The notes beneath the pieces are model-generated. The model ran no database searches, was not told the DNA's origin, and was given only the letters and a program-made list of their open reading frames with translations. Position numbers and translations under genes: made by a program. Shown one piece after another: positions 1-7,659 of a stretch of 29,294 nucleotides of DNA. The stretch is from the NCBI RefSeq assembly GCF_938030755.1, contig NZ_CALHIF010000034.1, positions 1 to 29,294 on the forward strand, read 5' to 3'. How positions within the stretch are numbered: the stretch's first letter is position 1; each line of letters starts with the position of its first letter. Source of the DNA: an uncultured Granulicatella sp. (GTDB lineage Bacteria; Bacillota; Bacilli; Lactobacillales; Aerococcaceae).

Positions 1-2
1 AT

Positions 3-1058
3 CCAGTGTTAGAAGAGCGTATTTATCCAGAAAAAATCTTCGATACTCCAAAAACGATTATTTCCATTGCGTTGGCATATCCAACACTTCCAAAAAATAA
101 GCCGGAACGTGTGAAAGGAGAGCGACGCGGAGCTTTTGCACGGGCTTCGTGGGGAGAGGATTATCACTTTATTCTTTCAAGACGCATGGAAGCATTAATC
201 AATTACATTAAAGAAGAAGTTCAAGACGAAGATTCTAGGTTTAAGCCAATGGTTGACACAGGCGAATTAATCGATGTGCGCGTAGCAGAGCGTGCAGGAA
301 TTGGTTTTGTTGGCAAGAATGGACTTCTGATTACGAAGGAATTTGGCTCGTATGTCTACTTAGGAGAGTTGATTACGAATATCGAGTTTCCAACCGATGA
401 AATGGTGGATTACGGATGCGGTGATTGTACGCGTTGTGTAGATTTCTGTCCAACAGGTGCGCTACTGGGCGACGGGCGTATGAATGCCATGCGTTGTTTG
501 TCGTATCAGACGCAGACAAAGGGCTTTATGCCGCAAGAGTTTCGTAAAAAAATCGGGCATGTAATCTACGGCTGTGATATTTGTCAGCAAGTGTGTCCAT
601 ATAATAAGGGAAAAGATTTCCACTTGCATCCAGAAATGGAACCATCCGTTGAAGAGACACATCCACTCTTAAAGCCACTTGTGACGATTTCGAACAAAGA
701 GTTTAAGGAACGTTTTGGACAAATGGCGGGGTCGTGGCGTGGAAAGAAACCGTTGCAGCGAAATGCGATTATCGCTTTAGCGAATTACCGCGATAAATCA
801 GCAGTTCCACTCTTACTTCGCGTTATGAAAGAAGATATGCGTCCCGTGATGAAGGGGACAGCCGCTTGGGCGGTGGCAGAAATCGTGAATGAGTCCAATC
901 AAGAGATGATCGATTATTTTAACGAGCAAAAAGAAGCCGCAGTGAAAAAGAGAGACTCTCTGGAAAATCCAACGAAAGAAGATATCGAGTTAATCGAAGA
1001 ATTAGAAAAAGCAATTGTAGTCTTACAAGAAAAATGTAGAGAAGAGGCAAACAAATGA
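3..1058 (+). CDS. queG: Epoxyqueuosine reductase QueG (5' end outside window)
   Basis: QueG performs the last step of queuosine synthesis, reducing epoxyqueuosine to queuosine at wobble position 34 of tRNAs with GUN anticodons (Tyr, His, Asn, Asp), using cobalamin and two 4Fe-4S clusters. The frame is open from base 3, with no convincing start. Compared with the family's usual length of roughly 380 residues, about the first 50 residues lie upstream. Two ferredoxin-like cysteine clusters are visible: CGDCTRCVDFCP from base 417 and CDICQQVCP from base 573. A HEAT/PBS-lyase-like repeat follows at about 760-880 and the C-terminus is charged and helical. A GTG at base 6 is internal, not a start. 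The stop overlaps the start of trmL by 4 bases, so the two are translationally coupled; both products modify the wobble nucleotide of tRNA. Confidence 0.93.
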   Translation, partial: PVLEERIYPEKIFDTPKTIISIALAYPTLPKNKPERVKGERRGAFARASWGEDYHFILSRRMEALINYIKEEVQDEDSRFKPMVDTGELIDVRVAERAGIGFVGKNGLLITKEFGSYVYLGELITNIEFPTDEMVDYGCGDCTRCVDFCPTGALLGDGRMNAMRCLSYQTQTKGFMPQEFRKKIGHVIYGCDICQQVCPYNKGKDFHLHPEMEPSVEETHPLLKPLVTISNKEFKERFGQMAGSWRGKKPLQRNAIIALANYRDKSAVPLLLRVMKEDMRPVMKGTAAWAVAEIVNESNQEMIDYFNEQKEAAVKKRDSLENPTKEDIELIEELEKAIVVLQEKCREEANK

Positions 1059-1564
1059 CGGTAAATCATATCGTATTATTTGAACCACAAATACCGGCCA
1101 ATACAGGAAATATTGCAAGAACCTGTGCGGCGACGAATTCGCCACTGCACCTAATTGAACCGCTTGGATTCTCAACGGATGATAAGCATTTAAAGCGCGC
1201 GGGGCTCGATTATTGGCATGATGTCAATATTACGTATCACAAATCGCTAGAAGCATTCCTCGACTATTTAGGAGAACGCCCTTTATATTTGATTACAAAA
1301 TTCGCTAACCATACTTATGATGAAGTGGACTTAGCCCGCGATGAGGAGCAATTTTTCATGTTCGGAAAAGAAACAACTGGTCTACCTGAAGAGTTTATGC
1401 GTGAAAACGAAGAGAAATGCTTGCGTCTTCCGATGAACGATACGCATGTAAGGTCATTGAATTTATCAAATACGGCAGCGATTGTTGTGTACGAAGCGCT
1501 TCGTCAACAACGTTTTGCAGGGCTTGAACTCGTGCACACGTATGACCATGATAAATTAAAGTAG
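1055..1564 (+). CDS. trmL: tRNA (cytidine/uridine-34-2'-O)-methyltransferase TrmL
   Basis: SPOUT-class methyltransferase of 169 residues, the usual size for TrmL (also called CspR/YibK). It methylates the 2'-O of the wobble nucleotide, in E. coli of tRNA-Leu isoacceptors, using S-adenosylmethionine. The family motifs are all present: NTGNIART at residues 16-23, FGKETTGLP at about 102-110, and the trefoil-knot segment PMNDTHVRSLNLSNTAA near the C-terminus. Its ATG overlaps the queG stop as ATGA, and a GAAGAGG stretch just upstream can serve as ribosome site. Pairing with queG makes a small anticodon-modification operon. The specific tRNA substrate in this organism is inferred from the family. 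Confidence 0.93.
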   Translation: MTVNHIVLFEPQIPANTGNIARTCAATNSPLHLIEPLGFSTDDKHLKRAGLDYWHDVNITYHKSLEAFLDYLGERPLYLITKFANHTYDEVDLARDEEQFFMFGKETTGLPEEFMRENEEKCLRLPMNDTHVRSLNLSNTAAIVVYEALRQQRFAGLELVHTYDHDKLK

Positions 1565-1572
1565 GTGAGTCA

Positions 1573-1728
1573 ATGGATCAGTCCTTATATTTATGTATTG
1601 TTTACGCCATTTGTACCATTGCATTTGTGATTTTGGCGGTGGTTTCAAAACCACTGTATGCAATCTGTGCTGTACTATTCGCCATCTCTTCAGTGGTGCA
1701 AGGTGTCCGCTATTTTAAAAAGAAGTAA
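1573..1728 (+). CDS. Small two-helix membrane protein, unknown function
   Basis: An open frame of 51 codons starting MDQSLYLCIVYAIC and ending YFKKK, 8 bases after the trmL stop. Two hydrophobic stretches (about residues 5-24 and 28-43) are separated by SKP and followed by a basic tail, which predicts a hairpin of two membrane helices with a cytoplasmic C-terminus. A weak AGGTGAG ribosome site lies 5 bases upstream. The close spacing suggests it is the third gene of the queG-trmL operon, and the argS promoter begins right after its stop. I do not recognise the family. Its position, its clear membrane pattern and the absence of any competing frame support it as a real gene. Confidence 0.6.
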   Translation: MDQSLYLCIVYAICTIAFVILAVVSKPLYAICAVLFAISSVVQGVRYFKKK

Positions 1729-1730
1729 AA

Positions 1731-1759
1731 TTGCAAATTCGTACTGATTATGGTACAGT
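1731..1759 (+). promoter_or_regulatory. Promoter of the argS T-box transcript
   Basis: A -35 TTGCAA at 1731-1736 and a -10 TACAGT at 1754-1759 are separated by 17 bases. Transcription would start near 1766, just ahead of the T-box leader. Confidence 0.6.
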
Positions 1760-1764
1760 GGATG

Positions 1765-2003
1765 ACAGTTAAATAGCAAAATTGATGAAAAAGAGAGTAG
1801 TTTTTAACCGAATGTATTAGCGAGTTGGAAGGGTGAAAGCCAACCATTCATTAAAAATGAACCGCACTTTTGAAATGATTATTTGAAATGTAGGATGATC
1901 CGGATTCGCCGTTACCGAGTAAAGTGGCTCAATTTGAGCAAGCAGAGTGGTACCACGGGAATTCTCGTCTCTATATGACTGTCGTCGTATAGGGATTTTT
2001 TTG
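1765..2003 (+). promoter_or_regulatory. T-box leader of argS (specifier CGC, Arg)
   Basis: A tRNA-sensing riboswitch. The T-box AGAGTGGTACCACGGG lies at 1944-1959, an AAGAGAGTAG AG-box near 1791-1800, and a stem I with GGGTGAAAGCC in its upper part at about 1830-1840. The likely specifier is CGC (1863-1865), an arginine codon followed by the usual A. An intrinsic terminator follows: TCTCTATATGAC pairs with GTCGTATAGGGA (about 1969-1996) and runs into seven T. Uncharged tRNA-Arg would favour the antiterminator and switch argS on. The specifier choice comes from reading the stem I region by eye. Confidence 0.85.
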
Positions 2004-2050
2004 TGTAAATGGATATCCGAGTATAAAAACTAAAGAAAAGGAGAACAAAG

Positions 2051-3742
2051 ATGAATTATAAGAAAATTGTTGCAGAACAAATCGCAAAAACAGTCGGCGA
2101 GCATTTGAGCGTTGACGAAATCGTATCAATGATTGAAGTTCCTAAATACGCGAACCAAGGGGACCTTGCTTTCCCTGCATTTACGCTTGCGAAAGTATTA
2201 CGTAAAGCACCGCAAGCCATCGCGACAGAAATTGTGGAAGCCGTTAGTGATAAACATATCGCACGCGCAGAAGCAATGGGACCATACGCGAACTTCTTCT
2301 TAGAACGTAGCGCTTTTGCCGATGAAGTCTTAAAAGAAGTCTTAGAACTTGGAGAACATTACGGGGACTGGGATTACGGTCAAGGCCGTAAAGTCGTCAT
2401 CGATATGTCTTCACCAAATATCGCGAAACCAATGTCAATGGGACATTTACGTTCAACAGTAATTGGGAACGCGATTGCGAACCTTGAGAAAAAAGTAGGC
2501 TATAAGCCAATTCGTATCAACCACTTAGGAGACTGGGGAACACAATTCGGGAAACTCATCGAAGCGTACAAATTATGGGGTAGCGAAGAGCTTGTAAAAG
2601 CTGATCCAATCGCAGAACTCATTAAATTATACGTTCGTTTCCACGAAGAAGCAGAACTAGACCCAACACTAGATGACAAAGGCCGTGCATGGTTCAAGAA
2701 ACTAGAAGATGGAGACCCAGAAGCGGTTCGTCTATGGGAATGGTTCAGAAGTGAATCCTTAAAAGAATTTAACCGTGTATATGACTTACTCGGCGTGACT
2801 TTTGATTCATACAATGGAGAAGCGTTCTATAATGACAAGATGGACGTTGTGGTCGATATGCTTGAAGACGCAAACTTACTAAAAGTGGATAATGGGGCCA
2901 CAATCGTAGACCTTGAAAAATATGATTTACCACCAGCATTAATTAAAAAATCAGACGGCGCAACATTATACATGACACGTGACTTAGCAGCCGCAAACTA
3001 CCGTAAGAATACCTATGATTTTGCCAAATGTATTTACGTGGTGGGGATGGAACAATCAAACCACTTCAAACAATTGAAAGCAGTCTTAAAAGAATTAAAC
3101 TTACCTTGGTCTGAAGATATCGTGCATATTCCATTCGGACTAATCACATTGAACGGTAAAAAATTATCGACACGTAAAGGAAAAATCATCCTTCTTGAAG
3201 GCGTGTTAAAAGAAGCGACAGAACTTGCTTTGAAACAAATCGAAGCGAAAAATCCATCGCTTGAAAATAAAGAAGCAGTGGCTCACGCTGTTGGGGTGGG
3301 TGCGGTAATTTTCCACGACTTGAAGAACGACCGTACAAACAACTTCGACTTTGCGCTTGAAGAAGTCGTGCAATTCGAAGGAGAAACAGGTCCATACGTA
3401 CAATATACACATGCTCGTGCAATGAGTATTTTACGTAAAGCCAACCATACTGTCGATACACAAGCGGCCTTCTCATTAACAGACGATGATGCGTGGGAAG
3501 TATTGAAACTCATCGAAAACTATCCAAACGTAGTCCGCTTTGCTGAAGAAAAATGCGAACCATCAGCCATTGCAAAATTCGTTATCAATTTAGCACAAGC
3601 GTTCAATAAATATTACGCACATACAAAAGTACTTGTTGAAGATGAAGCCTTCAACAGCCGTATCGCTTTAGTACAAACAACAGCAAGCCTTCTAAAACAA
3701 GGCCTAGCGCTTCTTGGCGTGGCTGCTCCAGATGAAATGTAG
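2051..3742 (+). CDS. argS: Arginine--tRNA ligase
   Basis: Class I aminoacyl-tRNA synthetase charging tRNA-Arg, 563 residues, normal length. It carries the N-terminal additional domain (about 1-85), the HIGH-type signature within PNIAKPMSMGHLRST from about residue 121, a KMSKS-region variant GKKLSTRKG near residue 370, and a helical DALR anticodon-binding domain from about 440 to the end. The start follows AAAGGAGAA with normal spacing. The gene is preceded by its own promoter and T-box leader, so expression should rise when arginine charging falls. Codon use is regular and biased, as expected of a well-expressed housekeeping gene. It is followed at once by the separate tyrS T-box unit. Confidence 0.97.
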   Translation: MNYKKIVAEQIAKTVGEHLSVDEIVSMIEVPKYANQGDLAFPAFTLAKVLRKAPQAIATEIVEAVSDKHIARAEAMGPYANFFLERSAFADEVLKEVLELGEHYGDWDYGQGRKVVIDMSSPNIAKPMSMGHLRSTVIGNAIANLEKKVGYKPIRINHLGDWGTQFGKLIEAYKLWGSEELVKADPIAELIKLYVRFHEEAELDPTLDDKGRAWFKKLEDGDPEAVRLWEWFRSESLKEFNRVYDLLGVTFDSYNGEAFYNDKMDVVVDMLEDANLLKVDNGATIVDLEKYDLPPALIKKSDGATLYMTRDLAAANYRKNTYDFAKCIYVVGMEQSNHFKQLKAVLKELNLPWSEDIVHIPFGLITLNGKKLSTRKGKIILLEGVLKEATELALKQIEAKNPSLENKEAVAHAVGVGAVIFHDLKNDRTNNFDFALEEVVQFEGETGPYVQYTHARAMSILRKANHTVDTQAAFSLTDDDAWEVLKLIENYPNVVRFAEEKCEPSAIAKFVINLAQAFNKYYAHTKVLVEDEAFNSRIALVQTTASLLKQGLALLGVAAPDEM

Positions 3743-3745
3743 TCA

Positions 3746-3774
3746 TTGACATCAAGTAGGATAAGCCGTATACT
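3746..3774 (+). promoter_or_regulatory. Promoter of the tyrS T-box transcript
   Basis: A consensus -35 TTGACA (3746-3751) and a near-consensus -10 TATACT (3769-3774) with a 17-base spacer, beginning 3 bases after the argS stop. Confidence 0.85.
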
Positions 3775-3781
3775 AAATGCA

Positions 3782-4013
3782 CATATATAAGCAATGAACA
3801 AGCGCAGTAGTGGTTGTCCACGGGAGAAAGAAGAGAATTGTCGGTCGGTGCAAGACAATCCCCCACATCCGCGAAGTACACTTGGGAGCAATCCGTCAGG
3901 ACGTCTCATCCGCGATAAGGATGCTCGAGTGGATGATGCCTGGCATCGTCAACAAGGGTGGTAACACGGTGAAAATCGTCCCTAATAGTCTTTTTGACTA
4001 TTAGGGATTTTTT
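3782..4013 (+). promoter_or_regulatory. T-box leader of tyrS (specifier UAC, Tyr)
   Basis: A classic tyrosine T-box. GAAGTACA holds the specifier TAC at 3877-3879, an AGAAAGAAGAGAATTG AG-box region lies near 3825-3840, and the T-box AGGGTGGTAACACGG sits at 3955-3969. The terminator stem TCCCTAATAGTC / GACTATTAGGGA (3979-4007) is followed by a T tract. tRNA-Tyr is encoded in the same window at 16768. Confidence 0.95.
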
Positions 4014-4041
4014 ATTTACAAGAAAGAAGGGAAGAAACAAG

Positions 4042-5307
4042 ATGAACATTATCGATGATTTAGAATGGCGTGGCGCCATCAACCAAATGACAGACGAAGA
4101 GGGCTTACGTGCCTTAACAAGCGAAAAGTCTGTATCCCTCTACTGTGGGGTAGACCCAACAGGAGATAGCATGCATATTGGACACTTAATTCCGTTTATG
4201 ATTCTTCGTCGTTTCCAATTAGCAGGACATAAACCAGTTATCTTGATTGGTGGAGCAACAGGTTCAATCGGGGATCCAAGTGGTCGTACAAGTGAACGTG
4301 TGCTTCAATCAATGGAACAAGTTCAACACAATGTTGAAAAATTAACAGCGCAAATGAAGAAATTATTCTTCACAACGGATGAAGACCAAGCAACATTACG
4401 CCTTGTAAACAACTACGATTGGACAAAAGATTTATCATTATTAGACTTCTTACGTGACTACGGGAAGCATTTCAACTTGAACACCATGCTTGCGAAAGAC
4501 GTTGTTGCAAGCCGTCTAGAAGTGGGGATTTCATTTACTGAATTCTCATACCAAATCCTACAATCAATGGACTTCTTGCATTTATTCAAGACAGAAGACG
4601 TGCAAGTTCAAATTGGAGGTGCGGACCAATGGGGAAACATCACTTCAGGGCTTGAATTAATCCGTAAAGTAGAAGGAGCAGAGTCTCGTGCGTTCGGTCT
4701 AACAATTCCGTTGATGTTAAAATCAGACGGCACCAAATTCGGAAAATCAGCAGGTGGTGCTGTATGGCTTGACCCTGAGAAGACAACTCCATACGAATTC
4801 TACCAGTTCTGGTTAAACCAAGATGACCGCGATGTGATTAAATACATCAAGTACTTCACATTCTTAGACCGCGAAGAAATCGAAGCGCTCGAAGAAAAAG
4901 TGGCTACAGAACCACATAAACGTGAGGCGCAAATCCGCCTTGCTGAAGAAGTCACTCGCTTCGTTCATGGGGAAAAAGCTCTAGAAGACGCGAAGAAAAT
5001 TACAAACGCGCTCTTCACAGGAAACGTACAACAATTAACAGCCGATGAAATCGAACAAGGCTTCAAAAACATGCCAACATTTGAAAGTTCAAAAGAAAGC
5101 CAAAACCTAGCGACTTGGCTTGTTGATCTTGGCATTGAACCTTCAAGAAGACAATCACGCGAAGACATTCAAAACGGTGCGATTTCTATCAACGGTGAAA
5201 AAGTAACCGACCTCGAATTTGAATGGATAAAAGAACAATCTTTTGAAGAACGCTTTGTCATCGTCCGCCGCGGTAAGAAAAAATACTTCTTAGTGGTATT
5301 GAAATAA
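4042..5307 (+). CDS. tyrS: Tyrosine--tRNA ligase
   Basis: Class I synthetase for tyrosine, 421 residues. It shows the HIGH motif in SMHIGHLIPF near residue 45, the KMSKS variant KFGKS near residue 231, and a C-terminal S4-like RNA-binding domain (about 350-421). I chose the ATG at 4042 because AAGAAGGGAAG lies at the right distance upstream and MNIIDDLEWRG matches the family's usual beginning. The frame is open from 3994, but those extra codons overlap the T-box terminator. It is controlled by the tyrosine T-box. Its stop codon is at the edge of hairpin element C, whose left arm begins within about 10 bases. Confidence 0.97.
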   Translation: MNIIDDLEWRGAINQMTDEEGLRALTSEKSVSLYCGVDPTGDSMHIGHLIPFMILRRFQLAGHKPVILIGGATGSIGDPSGRTSERVLQSMEQVQHNVEKLTAQMKKLFFTTDEDQATLRLVNNYDWTKDLSLLDFLRDYGKHFNLNTMLAKDVVASRLEVGISFTEFSYQILQSMDFLHLFKTEDVQVQIGGADQWGNITSGLELIRKVEGAESRAFGLTIPLMLKSDGTKFGKSAGGAVWLDPEKTTPYEFYQFWLNQDDRDVIKYIKYFTFLDREEIEALEEKVATEPHKREAQIRLAEEVTRFVHGEKALEDAKKITNALFTGNVQQLTADEIEQGFKNMPTFESSKESQNLATWLVDLGIEPSRRQSREDIQNGAISINGEKVTDLEFEWIKEQSFEERFVIVRRGKKKYFLVVLK

Positions 5308-5410
5308 TAAAATAAGTGCAAATATGGATGATTCTTGCGAATCCTATCAGATTTATTGATTATCACTGTAACGTTGCACCGGCGCAAGCCTTTAAAGCCT
5401 CAAAGAGGGC

Positions 5411-5535
5411 GTAAGACCAAAGACAAAAAAGGATTCACAGTGTGAATCCTTTTTGCTTTGTAGTCTTACCTCCGCAAGGCTGATTAGGATTAAGCGAATC
5501 ACGAGTGATGAAGCTTAATTCAATCAGCTACTGCG
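5411..5535 (+). repeat. Structured module shared with element D (copy 1)
   Basis: About 125 bases with two hairpin domains. The first is a long stem, GTAAGAC (5411-5417) with GTCTTAC (5463-5469), topped by GGATTCACA/TGTGAATCC. The second is GCTGATT (5479-5485) with AATCAGC (5522-5528), then GATTAAGC with GCTTAATT, capped by the loop GAATCACGAGTGATGA. The reverse complement of 26004-26122 has the same order, the same loops and different but complementary stem bases. Confidence 0.8.
5425..5455. terminator. Bidirectional terminator-like hairpin within module copy 1
   Basis: AAAAAGGATTCAC, loop AGTG-centred, GTGAATCCTTTTT. The stem is symmetrical with A and T tracts on both sides, so it could end both tyrS transcripts (+) and read-through from lacC (-). 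Confidence 0.65.
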
Positions 5536-5815
5536 TCTAACTTTATAAAGTACTTTAAGTACGGATTAACAATCCTACGCCCTCTTAGCACAGTGGTTGA
5601 ATGGAATGAGTCTAGCTGTAAACAGCTATCTCATTCCTATTCAACTTTGTGGGGGAAAGAAAACGAAATGCTATAGATACAAATGTATCCATGACATTTC
5701 TGTCTTTCTCCCTCGTTTTTATGCTTCAATACGTTACTATGATGATAAAATCCGCAGTATTCTCCAGAATCATCCTTTGCCTGTTATATATAAAGTCACT
5801 TAGAAAATTATTCTT

Positions 5816-6089
5816 AACTAACCTGACGATAACGAGCAGTTCACAAAGTTCGAAACAAAAAAATGTTTTAAATAGATTTCCAAACCTGCTATAAACGCCT
5901 ACATAATCATGTTTCAAAAGCAATTGTAAAAAACACAATATGACATATACGTTATATTGCAAAATAACTTTTTTATCAAAAGTCCGAATTTGTTGAATCT
6001 AAAACTCAAGATTTAGTGAGAGCATTTCGACTGCAAAACTGTGCACATTACCATTTAAAACTGCACCCGCTCAATCAATAGAAGCTCAG
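5816..6089. other. AT-rich gene-free spacer, possible insertion-sequence remnant
   Basis: I see no gene here. The stretch AAAACTGTGCAC, then ATTACCATTT, then AAAACTGCACC (about 6034-6067) is a short direct repeat of the kind seen at ends of IS21-like elements. No transposase frame or partner end is present, so this is only a hint of a decayed insertion. Confidence 0.25.
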
Positions 6090-6379
6090 GCTATTTTACG
6101 TAAGATCCTTTCAATGCGGTAACCTTGCTTGAGAAGATGGAATTGGATTTAGATTTCGGAAAGTATATGGCTTCAATAGTGACAGTAACGTGTTTCGTAT
6201 TAAAACGAATAAGAGGGCGTAGGATTTGTAATCCGTACGCCCTCTTTGAGTCTTTAAAGGTGAGAGACTTTGGCTCGAACCGGTACAACGTTACCGTCAC
6301 TATGAAGATAGCCATAAGGCTTTTCCGAAATCCCCTTTTTTATTTATACTTTTTCCACGGTTACCGCATTGAAAATAGC
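6090..6379 (+). repeat. Large imperfect-hairpin element A, arm extending into lacC
   Basis: Nested complementary arms: GCTATTTT (6090-6097) with AAAATAGC (6372-6379); TTTCAATGCGGTAACC (6109-6124) with its exact complement at 6359-6374; GATTTCGGAAAG (6152-6163) with 6320-6332; CTTCAATAGTGACAGTAACG (from 6171) with 6288-6307. The core holds the hairpin GGGCGTA-GGATTTGTAATCC-TACGCCC and the string TTGGCTCGAACCGG (6270-6283). The right outer arm lies inside the last codons of lacC (Phe-Asn-Ala-Val-Thr), so the left arm is in effect an inverted copy of the lacC 3' end. Shares its core with C and, more weakly, B. Confidence 0.78.
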
Positions 6380-7276
6380 ATCGAAGTTATCCATGTTAAT
6401 AAAGCCCGTCTGAGCTTCCATGGCATTGAGCGTACCTGCAGTCACTGCAGTTTTTAAAATGGTTTCTATGCTTTCGCCTTTTGCAATCGCATGCGCTAAC
6501 CCAGCAATCGTCGAGTCTCCCGACCCAACTGGATTCACGGCGTTGACTTTGGGGATATTCACCTGGAAAAACGCTCCTTCATGTTTTGCAAGTGCGCCTT
6601 TTGATCCAAGCGAAACAACCACCCAATCCACCCCATCAAATAACGGAGAGTTCAATTGCTTCTTCAATTCTTCAACCGTTGTCGCTTCAGGAACTCCTAA
6701 TAACCCAGCGAGCTCTTCTTGGTTTGGCTTAATTAAGGCTGGCTTGGAAGAGGCTTCTAGCGCAATCTTTAATGTCTTTCCAGAAGTATCTAAAAGTACA
6801 GGAACTCCGACTGCTGTGGCTTTGTCTATAATTGTTGCGTATAAATCATCATCCATTCCACTAGGTAAGCTGCCAGAGATTGTGATAAGATCGACTTCTT
6901 TTAACAAGTTATCGAAGTGGGCGAGGAAACCTGCTTGTTCCTCTGGTGTAATGGTAGGTCCAGCCTCTAAGATCTCCGTTTGAAGTCCTTCGTGCAGGAT
7001 GGCAATACAATTACGCGTTTCCGACTGGATAGGGTAGAAGTTGTTTTGCAAGGCAACCTCATCCAGTTTTTCTTTAATAAAAGCACCAATGTGACCGTCC
7101 AGCAATCCTGTTGCAAGTACTGGAGAACCGAGTTGCTTTAAGACACGACTCACGTTGAGGCCTTTTCCACCAGGTGTTTTACTAACCTTTTGAGTACGAT
7201 TCACCGTATCCATCTTTAATGTTTCGACCGTATACCCAATATCTACCGCCGGATTCATTGTTAATGTTAATATCAT
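6344..7276 (-). CDS. lacC: Tagatose-6-phosphate kinase / 1-phosphofructokinase family (LacC-like)
   Basis: PfkB-family sugar-phosphate kinase of 310 residues. LacC phosphorylates tagatose-6-phosphate to the 1,6-bisphosphate in the lactose/galactose route; 1-phosphofructokinase (FruK) is the close alternative. Visible motifs are TMNPAVDIGY at the N-terminus, the sugar-binding GGKGLNVSRV at residues 37-46, and the catalytic NPVGSGDST with the general base Asp254. The overall sequence, including ETRNCIAILH and IKPNQEEL, resembles streptococcal LacC from memory more than FruK. The ATG follows AAGGGAG with 8-base spacing. No other lac or fru genes are nearby, so the kinase stands alone. Its last codons form one arm of hairpin element A. 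Confidence 0.85.
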   Translation of the reverse strand: MILTLTMNPAVDIGYTVETLKMDTVNRTQKVSKTPGGKGLNVSRVLKQLGSPVLATGLLDGHIGAFIKEKLDEVALQNNFYPIQSETRNCIAILHEGLQTEILEAGPTITPEEQAGFLAHFDNLLKEVDLITISGSLPSGMDDDLYATIIDKATAVGVPVLLDTSGKTLKIALEASSKPALIKPNQEELAGLLGVPEATTVEELKKQLNSPLFDGVDWVVVSLGSKGALAKHEGAFFQVNIPKVNAVNPVGSGDSTIAGLAHAIAKGESIETILKTAVTAGTLNAMEAQTGFINMDNFDAIFNAVTVEKV

Positions 7277-7308
7277 AAAATAGCTCCCTTCTATTTTCGA
7301 TTGGATAT

Positions 7309-7321
7309 GTTAAATATACCA
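7309..7321 (-). promoter_or_regulatory. Possible extended -10 promoter of lacC
   Basis: On the minus strand TGG-TATATT (the -10 complement occupies 7313-7318) forms an extended -10 about 37 bases before the lacC start codon. No good -35 is visible. Confidence 0.35.
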
Positions 7322-7502
7322 TATTTCTCGTATTTTGAGGCCCAAAGTTTGGTTTATTACAAAACTTTTTGAAGATATAAATACCGGTTTTAAAGGAATT
7401 ACATATTTTCATTGAATCATTCTATAAAAAAACACACATTAATCTGTAATATTTTATAAATTTCTCCTTTTTTTGTATCAAAAAGGTCAGCTAATCGTCT
7501 TA

Positions 7503-7519
7503 TGTTACAGCTTTGTTAC
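7503..7519 (+). promoter_or_regulatory. WalR (YycF/VicR) binding site
   Basis: TGTTAC-N5-TGTTAC is a perfect match to the known WalR consensus, two TGT(A/T)A(A/T/C) half-sites separated by 5 bases. It is centred about 70 bases before the predicted transcription start of the CHAP hydrolase gene, a position typical for activation. Confidence 0.8.
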
Positions 7520-7565
7520 AAGGTATTGTCAATTCAAAGAAAATCAACATCAGACTAAAGTCCTA

Positions 7566-7574
7566 TGGTATTAT
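7566..7574 (+). promoter_or_regulatory. Extended -10 promoter of the CHAP hydrolase gene
   Basis: TGG-TATTAT with the -10 hexamer at 7569-7574. There is no good -35, which fits dependence on an activator such as WalR. The untranslated leader is about 80 bases. Confidence 0.55.
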
Positions 7575-7659
7575 AGTACCAAGTTAAGTTTTATTTAAGC
7601 CGAATCGGCTACTTCGAATATATAATTGATTTTTTATTGGAACTATTGGAGGGACTCAC

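Larger units (their letters stand above)
5304..5815 (-). repeat. Large imperfect-hairpin element C
   Basis: The whole region folds on itself. Clear outer arms are GCAAATATGGATGATTCT (5318-5335) against AGAATCATCCTTTGC (5766-5780), then GTAACGT (5368-5374) against ACGTTAC (5731-5737). Weaker pairing extends outward to the tyrS stop. Read on the minus strand it shares the core of element A: AAGAGGGCGTAGGATT-type block (5586-5559) and GCCCTCTTTGAG-type block (5410-5389). In A these blocks touch; here 148 bases (5411-5558) lie between them. A further hairpin, TTGAAT-GGAATGAG with CTCATTCC-TATTCAA, occupies 5597-5645. No convincing gene lies inside. Orientation is assigned from the shared core. 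Confidence 0.75.

Noticed and set aside
5597..5962. Short open frames inside element C
   Set aside because: They cross the paired arms of the hairpin, have no good ribosome sites and no recognisable protein pattern.
6125..6457. A 110-codon + frame over element A and the lacC end
   Set aside because: It reads through both hairpin arms and into the antisense of lacC; repeated TVTV-type segments come from the inverted repeat.
6420..6983. 187-codon + frame antisense to lacC
   Set aside because: It is a shadow of the clearly conserved kinase on the other strand.
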